Source: Sulfuritalea sp. (lineage in GTDB: Bacteria; Pseudomonadota; Gammaproteobacteria; Burkholderiales; Rhodocyclaceae). Taken from it: a stretch of DNA of 42,852 nt. Where the stretch lies: contig JALNZB010000030.1 of the NCBI GenBank assembly GCA_023229545.1, positions 1 to 42,852 of the forward strand, read 5' to 3'. Shown in pieces: positions 33,778 to 42,276 of the stretch. The notes under the pieces are model-generated. The model did no database searches. It was given only the letters and a program-made list of their open reading frames with translations, and was not told the origin of the DNA. Both the position numbers and the translations under genes were made by a program. The first letter of the stretch is position 1; every line of letters begins with the position of its first letter.

Positions 33778-34635
33778 CAGGGCTTCCATCTGGATCTGCC
33801 TTACCCGTTCGCGAGTCAGGCCGAGATCGATGGCGATATCTTCGAGCGTGGCAACGTCATGGCCACCAAGACCATAGCGGCGCTCAACGACCAGGCGTTG
33901 ACGGTCGGTAAGTTGCGCCACCCAGTCAGCAACCAGCGTCTCGGCCTCGTGCTGGGCAAGATGGGCAGCGGGGTCTTCGGCCGCTTCATCGGCCATTGAA
34001 TCGGACAACGACAGATCGGGGTCGATGTCGAGCGGCGAATCGAGCGAGGCAGATCGCTCGTTGAGCACCAACAACTGGCGAACTTCCTTTACCGGACGAT
34101 CAAGCAGACGCGCCACATCGTCGAGCATGGCGCCGGGCGTGTCGTCTGCCGCGCCACGGTCCCCGTCAAGCCGGCGCATGGCGCGCAACACGATGTTGAG
34201 TTCCTTGATCACGTAAATCGGCAAACGCACCGTGCGCGACTGGTTCATGATCGCGCGTTCGACATTCTGGCGAACCCACCAAGTGGCATAGGTCGAGAAA
34301 CGGAAACCGCGTTCGGGATCGAACTTTTCGAGCGCATGGATCAGGCCCAGATTGCCCTCCTCGATCAAGTCGTCGAGTGGCAAGCCGCGATGCTGGTAGT
34401 GCCGTGCAATGCTGACCACCAGCCGCAAATTGGCCTCGATCATGTGCTGCCGCGCCACAAAATCGCCGGCTCGAACAGCGCGCGCCAGCTTGGCCTCTTC
34501 CGCAGCCGTCAACAGCGGCGTCGCGCCGATCTCGTGCAGATACACCTGCGTGATGTCTTCGATGAAACCGGACTCGTGCGAGTCCGCAACGACCTCGGTG
34601 TTTTCGCGTTCTGGAAGAACAGCGTCGTCGCTCAT
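33721..34635 (-). CDS. rpoS: RNA polymerase sigma factor RpoS
   Basis: 304 residues from ATG 34635, slightly shorter than the E. coli protein (330). Region 1.2 is 'TPLLTAAEEAKLARAVRAGD'. Region 2 is 'EANLRLVVSIARHYQHRGLP' onwards, with 'FRFSTYATWWVRQNVERAIM' binding the -10 element. Region 3 is 'LPIYVIKELN', and region 4 has 'RYGLGGHDVATLEDIAIDLG', then LTRERVRQIQMEAL. It is the general stress/stationary-phase sigma factor. It lies 7 bp after nlpD, the classic order; in relatives its main promoter lies within nlpD. Its 3' end overlaps mltB by 57 bp. Confidence 0.94.
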   Translation of the reverse strand: MSDDAVLPERENTEVVADSHESGFIEDITQVYLHEIGATPLLTAAEEAKLARAVRAGDFVARQHMIEANLRLVVSIARHYQHRGLPLDDLIEEGNLGLIHALEKFDPERGFRFSTYATWWVRQNVERAIMNQSRTVRLPIYVIKELNIVLRAMRRLDGDRGAADDTPGAMLDDVARLLDRPVKEVRQLLVLNERSASLDSPLDIDPDLSLSDSMADEAAEDPAAHLAQHEAETLVADWVAQLTDRQRLVVERRYGLGGHDVATLEDIAIDLGLTRERVRQIQMEALSKLRNRIAHDGLTPDALL

Positions 34636-34642
34636 GAACGGC

Positions 34643-35572
34643 CTAGCGAGTCGGCAGAAACTTCTGCGGATCGGCCGGCTTGCCCTGATGCCGGATCTCG
34701 AAATGCAGACGCGGACTTTCGGCGTCGCTACTGCCCATCTCGGCAATCTTCTGCCCCTTGGCTACGGTCTGTTTTTCCTTGACCAGTATCTTGCTGTTAT
34801 GGGCATACACCGAGAGATAGGTCGCGTTGTGACGCAGCACCACCAGATTGCCGTAGCCGCGCAAACCGGCGCCGGCATAGGAGACAACCCCACCCGCAGC
34901 CGCCAGCACCGGGTCTCCGGCCTTGCCGGCGATATCGACGCCCTTGCTGCCGCCCTCGGCAAACGGGGTGATCACCTTGCCGTTGGCCGGCCACATCCAA
35001 TCAACATCATCGATCGCGGCAACCGGCTTCTCGGCGGGCTTTGCTTCTGCCGGTCGGACCTCGGATTTTGCTTCTGCTGACGGTTGAGCTTTCTCGGCCT
35101 GTTGTGCCTTTGCCAGCGCCTCTTCGGACCAGACGCCCTTGCCGCCTTTCGGCTCGCGCTTGAAGGTGTCGGTATTCGTGCCAGTCGACGCAGTTGCATG
35201 CCTGGTTTCGACCGGCGCGCCGAAATCCACCGGCTTCGCCACCGCTACCGGAGCGCCATTGTCAGACGGAGAGACGCGTAGTTGCTGGCCGGTCTTGATC
35301 CGATTGGGATCATCGAGATTGTTCCAGGCAGCGAGGTCCTTGTAGTCCTGGCCGTTGTCGAGCGCAATGCTGTAGAGCGTGTCGCCCTTCTTTACGGTGT
35401 AATACCTGGCGTCAGAATCCGTCGCCACCGTCGTCACCTGCGCCGCCGGGGCTGCGGGCGCCATGGGCGCTGCGGGCACCCCACCACGATCCTCGACCGG
35501 TGCCGGCGCATGGCTGGCACAACCGCCCATGATCGGCAGCAATACAACGAAAATCAGGCGCGCAATGTTCAT
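34643..35572 (-). CDS. nlpD: NlpD-type lipoprotein (LysM + M23)
   Basis: 309 residues. It has a lipoprotein signal (MGGC, Cys 18), a LysM peptidoglycan-binding domain (~60-105, 'YYTVKKGDTLYSIALDNGQD'), a low-complexity Ala/Glu/Lys linker and a C-terminal M23/LytM domain ('GVDIAGKAGDPVLAAAGG', 'GNLVVLRHNATYLSVYAHN', 'RLHFEIRHQGKP'). As in E. coli NlpD, the first metal-binding His is missing, so it is probably an amidase activator and not an enzyme. The start overlaps the pcm stop by 4 bases. Confidence 0.92.
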   Translation of the reverse strand: MNIARLIFVVLLPIMGGCASHAPAPVEDRGGVPAAPMAPAAPAAQVTTVATDSDARYYTVKKGDTLYSIALDNGQDYKDLAAWNNLDDPNRIKTGQQLRVSPSDNGAPVAVAKPVDFGAPVETRHATASTGTNTDTFKREPKGGKGVWSEEALAKAQQAEKAQPSAEAKSEVRPAEAKPAEKPVAAIDDVDWMWPANGKVITPFAEGGSKGVDIAGKAGDPVLAAAGGVVSYAGAGLRGYGNLVVLRHNATYLSVYAHNSKILVKEKQTVAKGQKIAEMGSSDAESPRLHFEIRHQGKPADPQKFLPTR

Positions 35573-36228
35573 TCCACTCCCGGCAACAACGGCACAAAGC
35601 GTACCGCATCAAATCGGGTTTCGACAAAACCGTTCTCGGTATGCTCGACCAGGCTGATCACCTGTTCCGCACTACCCAGCGGTATCACCAGCCGTCCACC
35701 CGGCGCCAATTGTGCAAGCAGGGTCTGCGGCACATCGGCCGCAGCGGCAGCCAGTATGATGGTATCAAATGGCGCGGCTTCCGGCAGCCCCAGATGTCCA
35801 TCGGCGTGCTTGAGGCGGATATGCGATAGCTTGAGTTGCTTCAGATTTTCCCGCGCCCGCGCCAACAATGGCGCAATACGCTCAACGGCAAATACCCGCT
35901 TCGACAACACCCCCAGGATCGCTGCCTGATAGCCACAACCGGCGCCGATTTCCAGCGTCTTGCCCAGTTCGCGACCGGCAATCAGGAGCTCGATCATGCG
36001 CGCCACCACATAAGGCTGCGAAATGGTCTGACCGAAACCCAGCGGCAAGGCAGTGTCATCGTAGGCACGGTTCGCCAGCGCCTGCTCAAGGAAAATATGG
36101 CGAGGCACCAGTCCCATCGCATGCAGTACGCGCGTGTCGCGGATGCCTTGCTCGCGCAGGCGCTCGACCATGCGCGCGCGGGTGCGCTGCGAGGTCATGC
36201 CAATGCCGGTAAGTGTGGCCGTATTCAT
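35569..36228 (-). CDS. pcm: Protein-L-isoaspartate O-methyltransferase
   Basis: 219 residues from ATG 36228, which overlaps the surE stop (ATGA). PCMT motifs are 'RHIFLEQALANRAYDDTALPLGFGQTIS' (in two parts), the SAM-binding 'TLEIGAGCGYQAAIL', 'VFAVERIAPLLARAREN', 'DTIILAAAAADVPQTL' and 'GGRLVIPLG'. It repairs isoaspartyl residues in aged proteins. Its place in the surE-pcm-nlpD-rpoS operon is conserved. Confidence 0.94.
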   Translation of the reverse strand: MNTATLTGIGMTSQRTRARMVERLREQGIRDTRVLHAMGLVPRHIFLEQALANRAYDDTALPLGFGQTISQPYVVARMIELLIAGRELGKTLEIGAGCGYQAAILGVLSKRVFAVERIAPLLARARENLKQLKLSHIRLKHADGHLGLPEAAPFDTIILAAAAADVPQTLLAQLAPGGRLVIPLGSAEQVISLVEHTENGFVETRFDAVRFVPLLPGVE

Positions 36229-36974
36229 TGATCCGGTTTGAGCCAGTTGCGTACGCCTGAAACCTGCGCCGCATGGGTAAGATCGATTTGCAGCGGCGTG
36301 ACCGACACCCAACCATGCTCCACCGCATGAAAATCAGTGCCTTCGCCGGCATCGGCAGCCGGACCGGCGGCGCCGATCCAGTACATCGTCTCGCCGCGCG
36401 GGCTGACCGACTTCACCGCCGGCTCGGCCTTGTGACGACGCCCCAGGCGCGTGACCTGAACACCGCGCAATTCATCGTAGGGGATGTCCGGCACATTGAC
36501 GTTGAGCAGAACCGGTTCGGCAAAGGGCGTCGCACTGAAACGCTGCACCAGTTCGCGCGCCACTCGACCGGCGGTGGCGAAATGCTTGCCTTCGAAACTG
36601 GTCAGCGAAATCGCGATCGACGGCACGCCCAGCAGATAACCTTCGGTGGCTGCCGCCACGGTGCCGGAGTAGATCGTGTCGTCGCCCATGTTGGCGCCGA
36701 GATTGATGCCCGACACCACCATGTCCGGCTGGTGATCGAGTACGCCGGTGACCGCCAGATGCACGCAGTCAGTCGGCGTGCCGCTGACATACATGAAACC
36801 ATTCGGCGCCCGGCGCAAATAGAGCGGTCGATCAAGCGTCAGGGAGTTGCTCGCACCGCTGCGATTGCGCTCCGGCGCCACCACCGTGATGTCGCCAAGA
36901 TCGGCGAGGCTGGTCGCAAGCTGGGCGAGCCCCGGCGCGAAATAGCCGTCGTCGTTGCTAAGCAGGATACGCAT
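36225..36974 (-). CDS. surE: 5'/3'-nucleotidase SurE
   Basis: 249 residues. 'MRILLSNDDGYFAPGLAQLA' holds the metal-binding DD pair. Further marks are 'VVAPERNRSGASNSLT', 'VSGTPTDCVHLAV' and 'VSGINLGANMGDDTIYSGTVAAA' (in two parts). The enzyme removes phosphate from nucleoside monophosphates and polyphosphate in stationary phase. It is the first gene of the surE-pcm-nlpD-rpoS cluster. Confidence 0.95.
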   Translation of the reverse strand: MRILLSNDDGYFAPGLAQLATSLADLGDITVVAPERNRSGASNSLTLDRPLYLRRAPNGFMYVSGTPTDCVHLAVTGVLDHQPDMVVSGINLGANMGDDTIYSGTVAAATEGYLLGVPSIAISLTSFEGKHFATAGRVARELVQRFSATPFAEPVLLNVNVPDIPYDELRGVQVTRLGRRHKAEPAVKSVSPRGETMYWIGAAGPAADAGEGTDFHAVEHGWVSVTPLQIDLTHAAQVSGVRNWLKPDQ

Positions 36975-37184
36975 GGGGTCGGAGCCGGGGAGATCAATAA
37001 TTCAGCGCTCATTTTAGCCCATCGCGGGCAACTGCCGATGGCCGGAACAGAGCAGGACTATGCCTCCATCCCACCTTCCACCTCAAGCCCGGTTCGCCGC
37101 CGATGTCCCCGAGATCAACGGGGCCTGGCTCGACCACAGCGATGACTGATTTGCCCACCGCGACTTCCATGGCACCGCCGAGAA

Positions 37185-37206
37185 AGTCGGCGCTGACGGT
37201 ACGGTG
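37185..37206 (+). repeat. Dispersed 22-bp motif, copy 5 (between surE and the 72-residue gene)
   Basis: AGTCGGCGCTG + ACGGT + ACGGTG, non-coding, ending one base before the stop codon of the small minus-strand gene. Confidence 0.75.
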
Positions 37207-37425
37207 TCAGTGGTTCCCGGAGGCGATGGCAAACATTCGCTCGTTGCGTTTTTTTCGCGCCTCTTCGACCGTCAGGCCGACCAGGCATTCTGGTGGCAAA
37301 GGCACATCCCAGTGCTGCTGGAACAGATCCATGTCTTCGCCGGTATCTAGGTGTGCCCGGTAGACCTTTTCCTGCCAGGTCGGTGCATTGGGCAGGGCAA
37401 CCAGTTCGACGGATTCGATGCGCAT
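37207..37425 (-). CDS. Small hypothetical protein (72 residues)
   Basis: ATG at 37425 is preceded by AGAGGA (37434-37439 on the minus strand). The sequence is acidic and soluble, starting 'MRIESVELVALPNAPTWQEK' with 'LPPECLVGLTVEEARKKRNE' near the end. I do not recognise a family. It sits between surE and another small gene on the same strand. Codon pattern and ribosome site favour a real gene. Confidence 0.5.
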   Translation of the reverse strand: MRIESVELVALPNAPTWQEKVYRAHLDTGEDMDLFQQHWDVPLPPECLVGLTVEEARKKRNERMFAIASGNH

Positions 37426-37592
37426 GGGAAATATCCTCTTTATGCAGGTATTTCTTACTATCGTGCGCCCCGGATTGCCACCCCGTAATCCGGAAATTGA
37501 CAAGGAATGCCCCCTTGTTTCCGCTTCTAAAACGACCCCGAATGGGATTCGGGCATGACTTGCCGTTCCTCGGTGTTGCGACTGCAAGGAGG

Positions 37593-37823
37593 TCACTTGT
37601 CCTGACGAAGCTCGCTCATCCGTCGCGCGTGACTCTTGGCCTCCGCCGTATTCATCGCCGACACCTGGCGGCCGAAAGCATCGCGCGCCTCCGGGGTCTT
37701 GCGGGTGGCTTGAATGCTGCGAATACAGCGCCAGCGCTTGCCCGCTTTGGTTTCAATCTGGCGCATCTCCTCAACCGGGTGATGGGTGCCGCAGTGGTAG
37801 CAGAACTTGGTTTGGTTCGTCAT
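37593..37823 (-). CDS. Small zinc-ribbon-like hypothetical protein (76 residues)
   Basis: 'MTNQTKFCYHCGTHHPVEEM' gives a CxxC knuckle. The second knuckle expected of a zinc ribbon is 'RWRCIRS', where Ser stands in place of the fourth Cys. The C-terminal half is basic ('AKSHARRMSELRQDK') and could touch nucleic acid. Function unknown. Confidence 0.55.
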   Translation of the reverse strand: MTNQTKFCYHCGTHHPVEEMRQIETKAGKRWRCIRSIQATRKTPEARDAFGRQVSAMNTAEAKSHARRMSELRQDK

Positions 37824-37895
37824 CGGTCAGATTGTCGGTCGTGATTGATCCTGGTTGATCGATCTGTCGGGCGCGCTCCAAAAGACACACGTATG

Positions 37896-37931
37896 TAAAA
37901 AAGGGTTTCCGGCGATTGACCGGAAACCCTT
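37896..37931 (-). terminator. Terminator downstream of tRNA-Pro
   Basis: On the minus strand: AAGGGTTTCCGG, loop of 7, CCGGAAACCCTT and then T's (the 12-bp arms are 37901-37912 and 37920-37931; A-run 37897-37902 on +). It begins 9 bp after the tRNA 3' end. Confidence 0.88.
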
Positions 37932-37939
37932 GGTATTAC

Positions 37940-38016
37940 TGGTCGGGGCGAAAGGATTCGAACCTTCGACCCCTTGCACCCCATGCAAGTGCGCTACCAG
38001 GCTGCGCCACGCCCCG
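37940..38016 (-). tRNA. tRNA-Pro (anticodon GGG)
   Basis: A 77-nt cloverleaf with encoded CCA (37940-37942 on +). The acceptor is CGGGGCG/CGCCCCG, the anticodon stem CTTGC/GCAAG with loop ATGGGGT, and the T arm contains TTCGAAT. A TATAAT box on the minus strand (38026-38031) starts about 10 bp upstream. Confidence 0.95.
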
Positions 38017-38025
38017 ACAAGGCGA

Positions 38026-38031
38026 ATTATA
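38026..38031 (-). promoter_or_regulatory. -10 box of tRNA-Pro
   Basis: A perfect TATAAT on the minus strand, 10 bp before the tRNA 5' end. No recognisable -35. Confidence 0.5.
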
Positions 38032-38114
38032 ACAGACGTGGGGCCTCGCTTTCGCGCGCCGGAAGTTCCGCTTTATGTCCCGCAGGACGGTATCCACCCG
38101 GACGCGGGCCGGTG

Positions 38115-38486
38115 TCAGGCGGCGCGGAGGAATTCGATGATTGAAGCGAGTTCGGCGCGCAACGATGCCCGGCTACCGCCGGTCGGAGCCTCCGGTACAT
38201 CGTGCGGTTTGCCGGAGCCATCCTCAAGGCGGTTGCGCGCGCCGCTGATGGTGAAACCTTCCTGGTAGAGCAGTTCGCGGATGCGCCGCACCAGCAGCAC
38301 TTCATGATGTTGATAGTAGCGCCGGTTGCCGCGCCGCTTGACCGGTCGCAGTTGCGTAAACTCCTGCTCCCAGTAACGCAGGACATGCGGCTTGACGCCG
38401 CACAGCTCACTCACTTCACCGATGGTGAAGTAGCGCTTGGCGGGGATCGGCGGCAGTTCGTCCCGGCTATTGCTGGCCGTTGCCAC
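38115..38486 (-). CDS. MerR-family regulator downstream of ihfA
   Basis: 123 residues from GTG 38486, which lies within the last codons of ihfA. The family core 'IPAKRYFTIGEVSELCGVKP' begins soon after. It is a MerR-type winged helix ('HVLRYWEQEFTQLRPVKRRG', NRRYY) with a short C-terminus, no metal-binding Cys cluster. Genes of this kind follow ihfA in many beta- and gammaproteobacteria; the ligand is unknown. The longer open frame to 38609 is mostly ihfA in another frame. Confidence 0.82.
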   Translation of the reverse strand: MATASNSRDELPPIPAKRYFTIGEVSELCGVKPHVLRYWEQEFTQLRPVKRRGNRRYYQHHEVLLVRRIRELLYQEGFTISGARNRLEDGSGKPHDVPEAPTGGSRASLRAELASIIEFLRAA

Positions 38487-38772
38487 GCGGGAAAGCCTCG
38501 ACCGCCGCCTTGAGCTTCTGGCTGGCGTGGAAGGTGACGACGCGGCGAGCTGTAATCGGGATTTCCTCGCCAGTCTTGGGATTGCGTCCGGGCCGCTGCG
38601 GCTTTTCACGCAACTGAAAATTTCCGAAACCGGACAGTTTCACGCTGTCGCCATTCTCCAGCGCCAGACGCACTTCGTCAAAGAAGGCCTCGACCATATC
38701 CTTGGCCTCACGCTTGTTGAGGCCGACTTTTTCAAACAGCAGATCGGCGAGTTCCGCCTTGGTCAATGTCAT
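38467..38772 (-). CDS. ihfA: Integration host factor subunit alpha
   Basis: 101 residues: 'MTLTKAELADLLFEKVGLNK', then 'LENGDSVKLSGFGNFQLREK' and 'RPGRNPKTGEEIPITARRVV' with the DNA-bending Pro in the beta-arm. It pairs with IhfB to bend DNA. It lies 17 bp after pheT, the usual pheST-ihfA order, and overlaps the MerR gene start. Confidence 0.96.
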   Translation of the reverse strand: MTLTKAELADLLFEKVGLNKREAKDMVEAFFDEVRLALENGDSVKLSGFGNFQLREKPQRPGRNPKTGEEIPITARRVVTFHASQKLKAAVEAFPRGNGQQ

Positions 38773-38789
38773 ATGAGCTCCGACAGCAT

Positions 38790-41168
38790 TTATCCCCGCA
38801 ACGACGCATTGAAGTCGCGGGTGGCGACCACCAGCAGATTGGCGATCACCGCCTCGACTTCGGCATCCTCGAGAGTACGTTGAGTATCTTGCATAACTAT
38901 CCGGAAGGCAAGGCTCTTTTCGTTTTCGCCCAAGCCCTTGCCCTGATATACGTCGAACAATGCCACATCGCGCACGATGGCCGGCGCGGCGGCGCGCAAG
39001 CCCGCCAGTAGCGGCGCCAGGGTCTGGCTCTGCGGCACCACCAGAGCCATGTCACGGATCACGGCGGGGAAGCGGGAAACCTCGGCATAGCGGGGAAAAG
39101 GCGTTTCCAGCAAGGCGACGAGTTCCAGTTCGAAGATCACCGGCGCCGTGCCCAGTTCGTACTTCTGCACCCAGCGCGGGTGAAGTTCGCCGATGATGCC
39201 AACGGGCCGGTCATCGAGCCGGACCTCGGCACAACGGCCAGGGTGCAGGGCCGGATGCCCGGTCTTGCTGAACTCCATGCGGCGCGGCGCGAACAAAGCC
39301 TCGACATCGGCCTTGATATCGTAGAAATCCACCCGACCGGCGGGTGCACCCCATTGTTCGGGCAAGGAAGAAGCTGCGGCAAGACCGGCCAGACGCAACG
39401 GCTGATCAAATCCGGCAACCCGGTCCGCGCTTGCGTCACGCCTGAAGCAACGCCCCAATTCGAATACGCGGACCCGCTCTGTCTGCCGCTTTCGGTTGGC
39501 GACCAAGGTTCCAACCAGGCCGCCGATCAGCGAGGAACGCATGACGCCCATCTGGCTGGCAATCGGATTGGCGAGCACAATGGGCGTCGCATTGTCCGTG
39601 AAATCGGCTTCCCACGCGGCGTCGACAAAACTGTAGGTCACCACTTCGTGATAATCGCGCTCGGCAATCAGGCGGCGCAGCACCATCGGCGTGCGGCTCA
39701 GCTCCGTGGCCGGCATCATCGCCATCTGCGCCACGGGCGACTGCGACGGGATATTGTCGTAACCGTAAATGCGGGCGATTTCCTCGATCAGGTCTTCCTC
39801 GATTTCGATGTCGAAGCGGAAAGATGGTGGCGTGACCAGAAAGTCATCGCCCTTCCGCTCCACCGCGAGGCCGAGTCCTTGGAGAATGGTTTCGATGCGA
39901 TCTGCGCCGAGGTGGATGCCCAGCACCCGGACGACACGCGCCGTGCGCAGGCGCACCGGCTGGCGCGAAGGCAGATGCGCGACGGAAACCGCCTCCACCA
40001 CCGGGCCGGGCTGTCCGCCGCAAATATCGACAATCAGTTGCGTCGCGCGTTCGATGGCCTTGCGCTGCAATTCAAAATCGACGCCGCGCTCGTAGCGGTG
40101 CGAGGAGTCTGAACTGAAGCCCAGCGCCCGAGCCTTGCCGGCGATTGCAGCGGGCGAAAAAAATGCGCTTTCGAGGAACATGTCGCGGGTCGCATCATTG
40201 ATGCCGGAATGCTCGCCGCCCATGATGCCGGCCATCGCCAACGGCTTTTCGTCGTCGGCGATCAGCGCGACGGTCGACCCGGGCATCCCAGTAACGCCGT
40301 TGAGCAAAGTGATTTGCTCACCCGATTTAGGTAGTCGCACATGAATCGCCCCCTCAAGTACGCCATCGTCGAAAGCATGTAGCGGCTGACCGAGTTCGAG
40401 CATCACGTAGTTAGTGACGTCAACCAAAAAGGAAATCGGGCGAATGCCACTGCGCTCAATGCGCCGCCTCATCCATTCCGGCGTCGCAGCGCGGGCATTG
40501 ACGCCGCGGACGATGCGGCCGCAGTAGCGCGAGCATGAAGCGGGGGCATCGAGCACCACCTGGCGCGTGTCGGCGACGACCGCCGCGACCGCCTTGACCT
40601 CGGGCGCCAGCAACGGCGCACCGGTGAGTGCAGAAAGTTCGCGCGCGATGCCGAGCAACGAAAGGCAATCGGCCCGATTCGGCGTCAGTTTGAGGGTAAT
40701 CAGGTGATCGTCGAGATCGAGATGGCGACGAATATCCTCACCGACTACCGCATCGGCGGCCAGCGGCAGCAACCCGCCATGATCGTCGGACAGACCGAGT
40801 TCGCGCGCCGAGCAAAGCATGCCGAAACTCTCGATGCCGCGCACCTTGGCCCGCTTGATCTCGATGCCCGGCAGTTTGGCACCAACCCGCGCGCACGGCA
40901 CCTTCATGCCGGCGGCGACATTCGGTGCGCCGCAGACGATTTGCAGCAGACTGGATTCGCCGACATTGACGGAGCAAAGCTTGAGCTTGTCGGCGTCGGG
41001 ATGTTTCTCGACGCTCAGCACTTCGGCGACGACGACATTCGAAAAGTCGGCGCTGGCGGAACGGCATTCCTCGACTTCGAGGCCCGCCATGGTCAGCAAA
41101 TGGCAAAGCTCATCGGTCGAGAGCGTGGGGTTGCAGAGACTGCGCAGCCAGGATTCGGAGAATTGCAT
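38790..41168 (-). CDS. pheT: Phenylalanyl-tRNA synthetase beta subunit
   Basis: 792 residues, full length. The N-terminal 'MQFSESWLRSLCNPTLSTDE' is followed by a tRNA-binding OB domain ('VVVAEVLSVEKHPDADKLKL'), B3/B4 editing domain, B5 domain ('VLGIHLGADRIETILQGLGL'), a catalytic-like core and a C-terminal ferredoxin-like anticodon-binding domain ('FPAVIRDMALVVPQSQTLAP'). It forms an alpha2-beta2 enzyme with PheS. A copy of the dispersed motif lies at 41045-41066 and encodes 'RSASADF' in a loop that is variable in the family. Confidence 0.96.
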   Translation of the reverse strand: MQFSESWLRSLCNPTLSTDELCHLLTMAGLEVEECRSASADFSNVVVAEVLSVEKHPDADKLKLCSVNVGESSLLQIVCGAPNVAAGMKVPCARVGAKLPGIEIKRAKVRGIESFGMLCSARELGLSDDHGGLLPLAADAVVGEDIRRHLDLDDHLITLKLTPNRADCLSLLGIARELSALTGAPLLAPEVKAVAAVVADTRQVVLDAPASCSRYCGRIVRGVNARAATPEWMRRRIERSGIRPISFLVDVTNYVMLELGQPLHAFDDGVLEGAIHVRLPKSGEQITLLNGVTGMPGSTVALIADDEKPLAMAGIMGGEHSGINDATRDMFLESAFFSPAAIAGKARALGFSSDSSHRYERGVDFELQRKAIERATQLIVDICGGQPGPVVEAVSVAHLPSRQPVRLRTARVVRVLGIHLGADRIETILQGLGLAVERKGDDFLVTPPSFRFDIEIEEDLIEEIARIYGYDNIPSQSPVAQMAMMPATELSRTPMVLRRLIAERDYHEVVTYSFVDAAWEADFTDNATPIVLANPIASQMGVMRSSLIGGLVGTLVANRKRQTERVRVFELGRCFRRDASADRVAGFDQPLRLAGLAAASSLPEQWGAPAGRVDFYDIKADVEALFAPRRMEFSKTGHPALHPGRCAEVRLDDRPVGIIGELHPRWVQKYELGTAPVIFELELVALLETPFPRYAEVSRFPAVIRDMALVVPQSQTLAPLLAGLRAAAPAIVRDVALFDVYQGKGLGENEKSLAFRIVMQDTQRTLEDAEVEAVIANLLVVATRDFNASLRG
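41045..41066 (+). repeat. Dispersed 22-bp motif, copy 6 (in pheT)
   Basis: AGTCGGCGCTG + GCGGA + ACGGCA, inside pheT (gene on the opposite strand). Confidence 0.75.
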
Positions 41169-41169
41169 G

Positions 41170-42216
41170 TCAGTGGAATTGCGTCAGGAAGCGCAGATCG
41201 CCTTCGAAGAACAGGCGCAGGTCGTTAATGCCGTAGCGCAACATGGTCAGCCGATCCGGTCCCATGCCGAAGGCGAAGCCCGTGTACTTCTCGGGATCGA
41301 AGCCGCCGAAGCGCAAGACATTGGGATGGACCATGCCGCAACCGGCAATTTCCAGCCAGCGGCCTTCCAGTTCGCCTCCCATGAAGGCGACATCGATTTC
41401 GGCGGACGGCTCCGTAAATGGAAAGAAGGACGGACGAAAACGCACCTTGAGGTCGTCGCTCTCAAAGAAACGCCGCAGGAAATCGGCCACCACGCCCTTG
41501 AGGTCGGCGAAACTGACGCTCTCACCGATCCAGAGGCCTTCGACCTGATGGAACATCGGCGAATGCGTCGCATCCGAATCGACGCGATAGACACGACCGG
41601 GGCAAATCACCCGCAGTTCCGGCATCGTTTCCAGATGCTGAAAACGCTGCGTGTGCGCCAGCATCGAACGAATCTGCACGGGGCTGGTGTGGGTGCGCAA
41701 CAGCACGTCGTCCTGCACCTTGCCGTCAGCGCCTTGCAGGTAAAAGGTGTCGTGCATGGAACGCGCCGGATGATTCTCGGGCGTGTTGAGGGCCGTGAAG
41801 TTATGCCAGTCGGTTTCTATTTCCGGGCCGTCGGCCACGTCGAAACCGATGGAACGGAAAAGTTGTTCGATGCGATCCAGGCTGATCGTCACCGGATGGA
41901 TGCTGCCGCGCGGCAAGCCGCGACCGGGCAACGTCACATCGAGGGCTTCAGTCGCCAGTTGGGCTTCGAGTTGCGCGCTCTTCAGGGCATCGCGCCGTGT
42001 CGTCAGCGCCGACTCTATGCGTTCCTTGGCGATGTTGATCGCCGCCCCGGTACTCTTGCGCTCCTCCGCCGGCAGCTTGCCGAGACCCTTGAGCAGCGCC
42101 GTGAGCGAACCTTCCTTGCCCAGATAACGCGCCTTGGCGTCTTCCAGTTTGGCCGGTTCGGTAGCGGCGGCAAAGTCAGCCGTCGCGGAAATTACGAGTT
42201 GATCCAGGTTGTTCAT
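41170..42216 (-). CDS. pheS: Phenylalanyl-tRNA synthetase alpha subunit
   Basis: 348 residues. It has an N-terminal coiled coil ('KARYLGKEGSLTALLKGLGK') and class II motifs: 'NTPENHPARSMHDTFYL' (motif 2 neighbourhood 'LLRTHTSPVQIRSM'), 'HQVEGLWIGESVSFADLKG' and motif 3 'GFAFGMGPDRLTMLRYGIND'. It charges tRNA-Phe together with PheT, whose ATG follows after one base. A copy of the dispersed motif lies at 41993-42014. Confidence 0.96.
   Translation of the reverse strand: MNNLDQLVISATADFAAATEPAKLEDAKARYLGKEGSLTALLKGLGKLPAEERKSTGAAINIAKERIESALTTRRDALKSAQLEAQLATEALDVTLPGRGLPRGSIHPVTISLDRIEQLFRSIGFDVADGPEIETDWHNFTALNTPENHPARSMHDTFYLQGADGKVQDDVLLRTHTSPVQIRSMLAHTQRFQHLETMPELRVICPGRVYRVDSDATHSPMFHQVEGLWIGESVSFADLKGVVADFLRRFFESDDLKVRFRPSFFPFTEPSAEIDVAFMGGELEGRWLEIAGCGMVHPNVLRFGGFDPEKYTGFAFGMGPDRLTMLRYGINDLRLFFEGDLRFLTQFH
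41993..42014 (-). repeat. Dispersed 22-bp motif, copy 7 (in pheS)
   Basis: Minus-strand AGTCGGCGCTG + ACGAC + ACGGCG, inside pheS; encodes 'ESALTTRR'. Confidence 0.7.
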
Positions 42217-42241
42217 CGATCAAGGCAAGAAACAGCAAGTA

Positions 42242-42276
42242 AAAAAGGAGGCCCCCAACAGCCCTGGGCCTCCTTC
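42242..42276 (-). terminator. Terminator/attenuator between rplT and pheS
   Basis: On the minus strand: AAGGAGGCCC, loop of 11, GGGCCTCCTT then T-run (plus-strand A-run 42242-42247). As pheS follows 30 bp later, it is probably a partial terminator or attenuator. No Phe-rich leader peptide is visible in the 77-bp gap. Confidence 0.75.

Noticed and set aside
36975..37206. Possible gene fragment in the gap between surE and the 72-residue gene
   Set aside because: A 25-codon plus-strand reading and a 54-codon minus-strand reading exist, but neither matches a family that I recognise or has a ribosome site; only the dispersed motif is supported.
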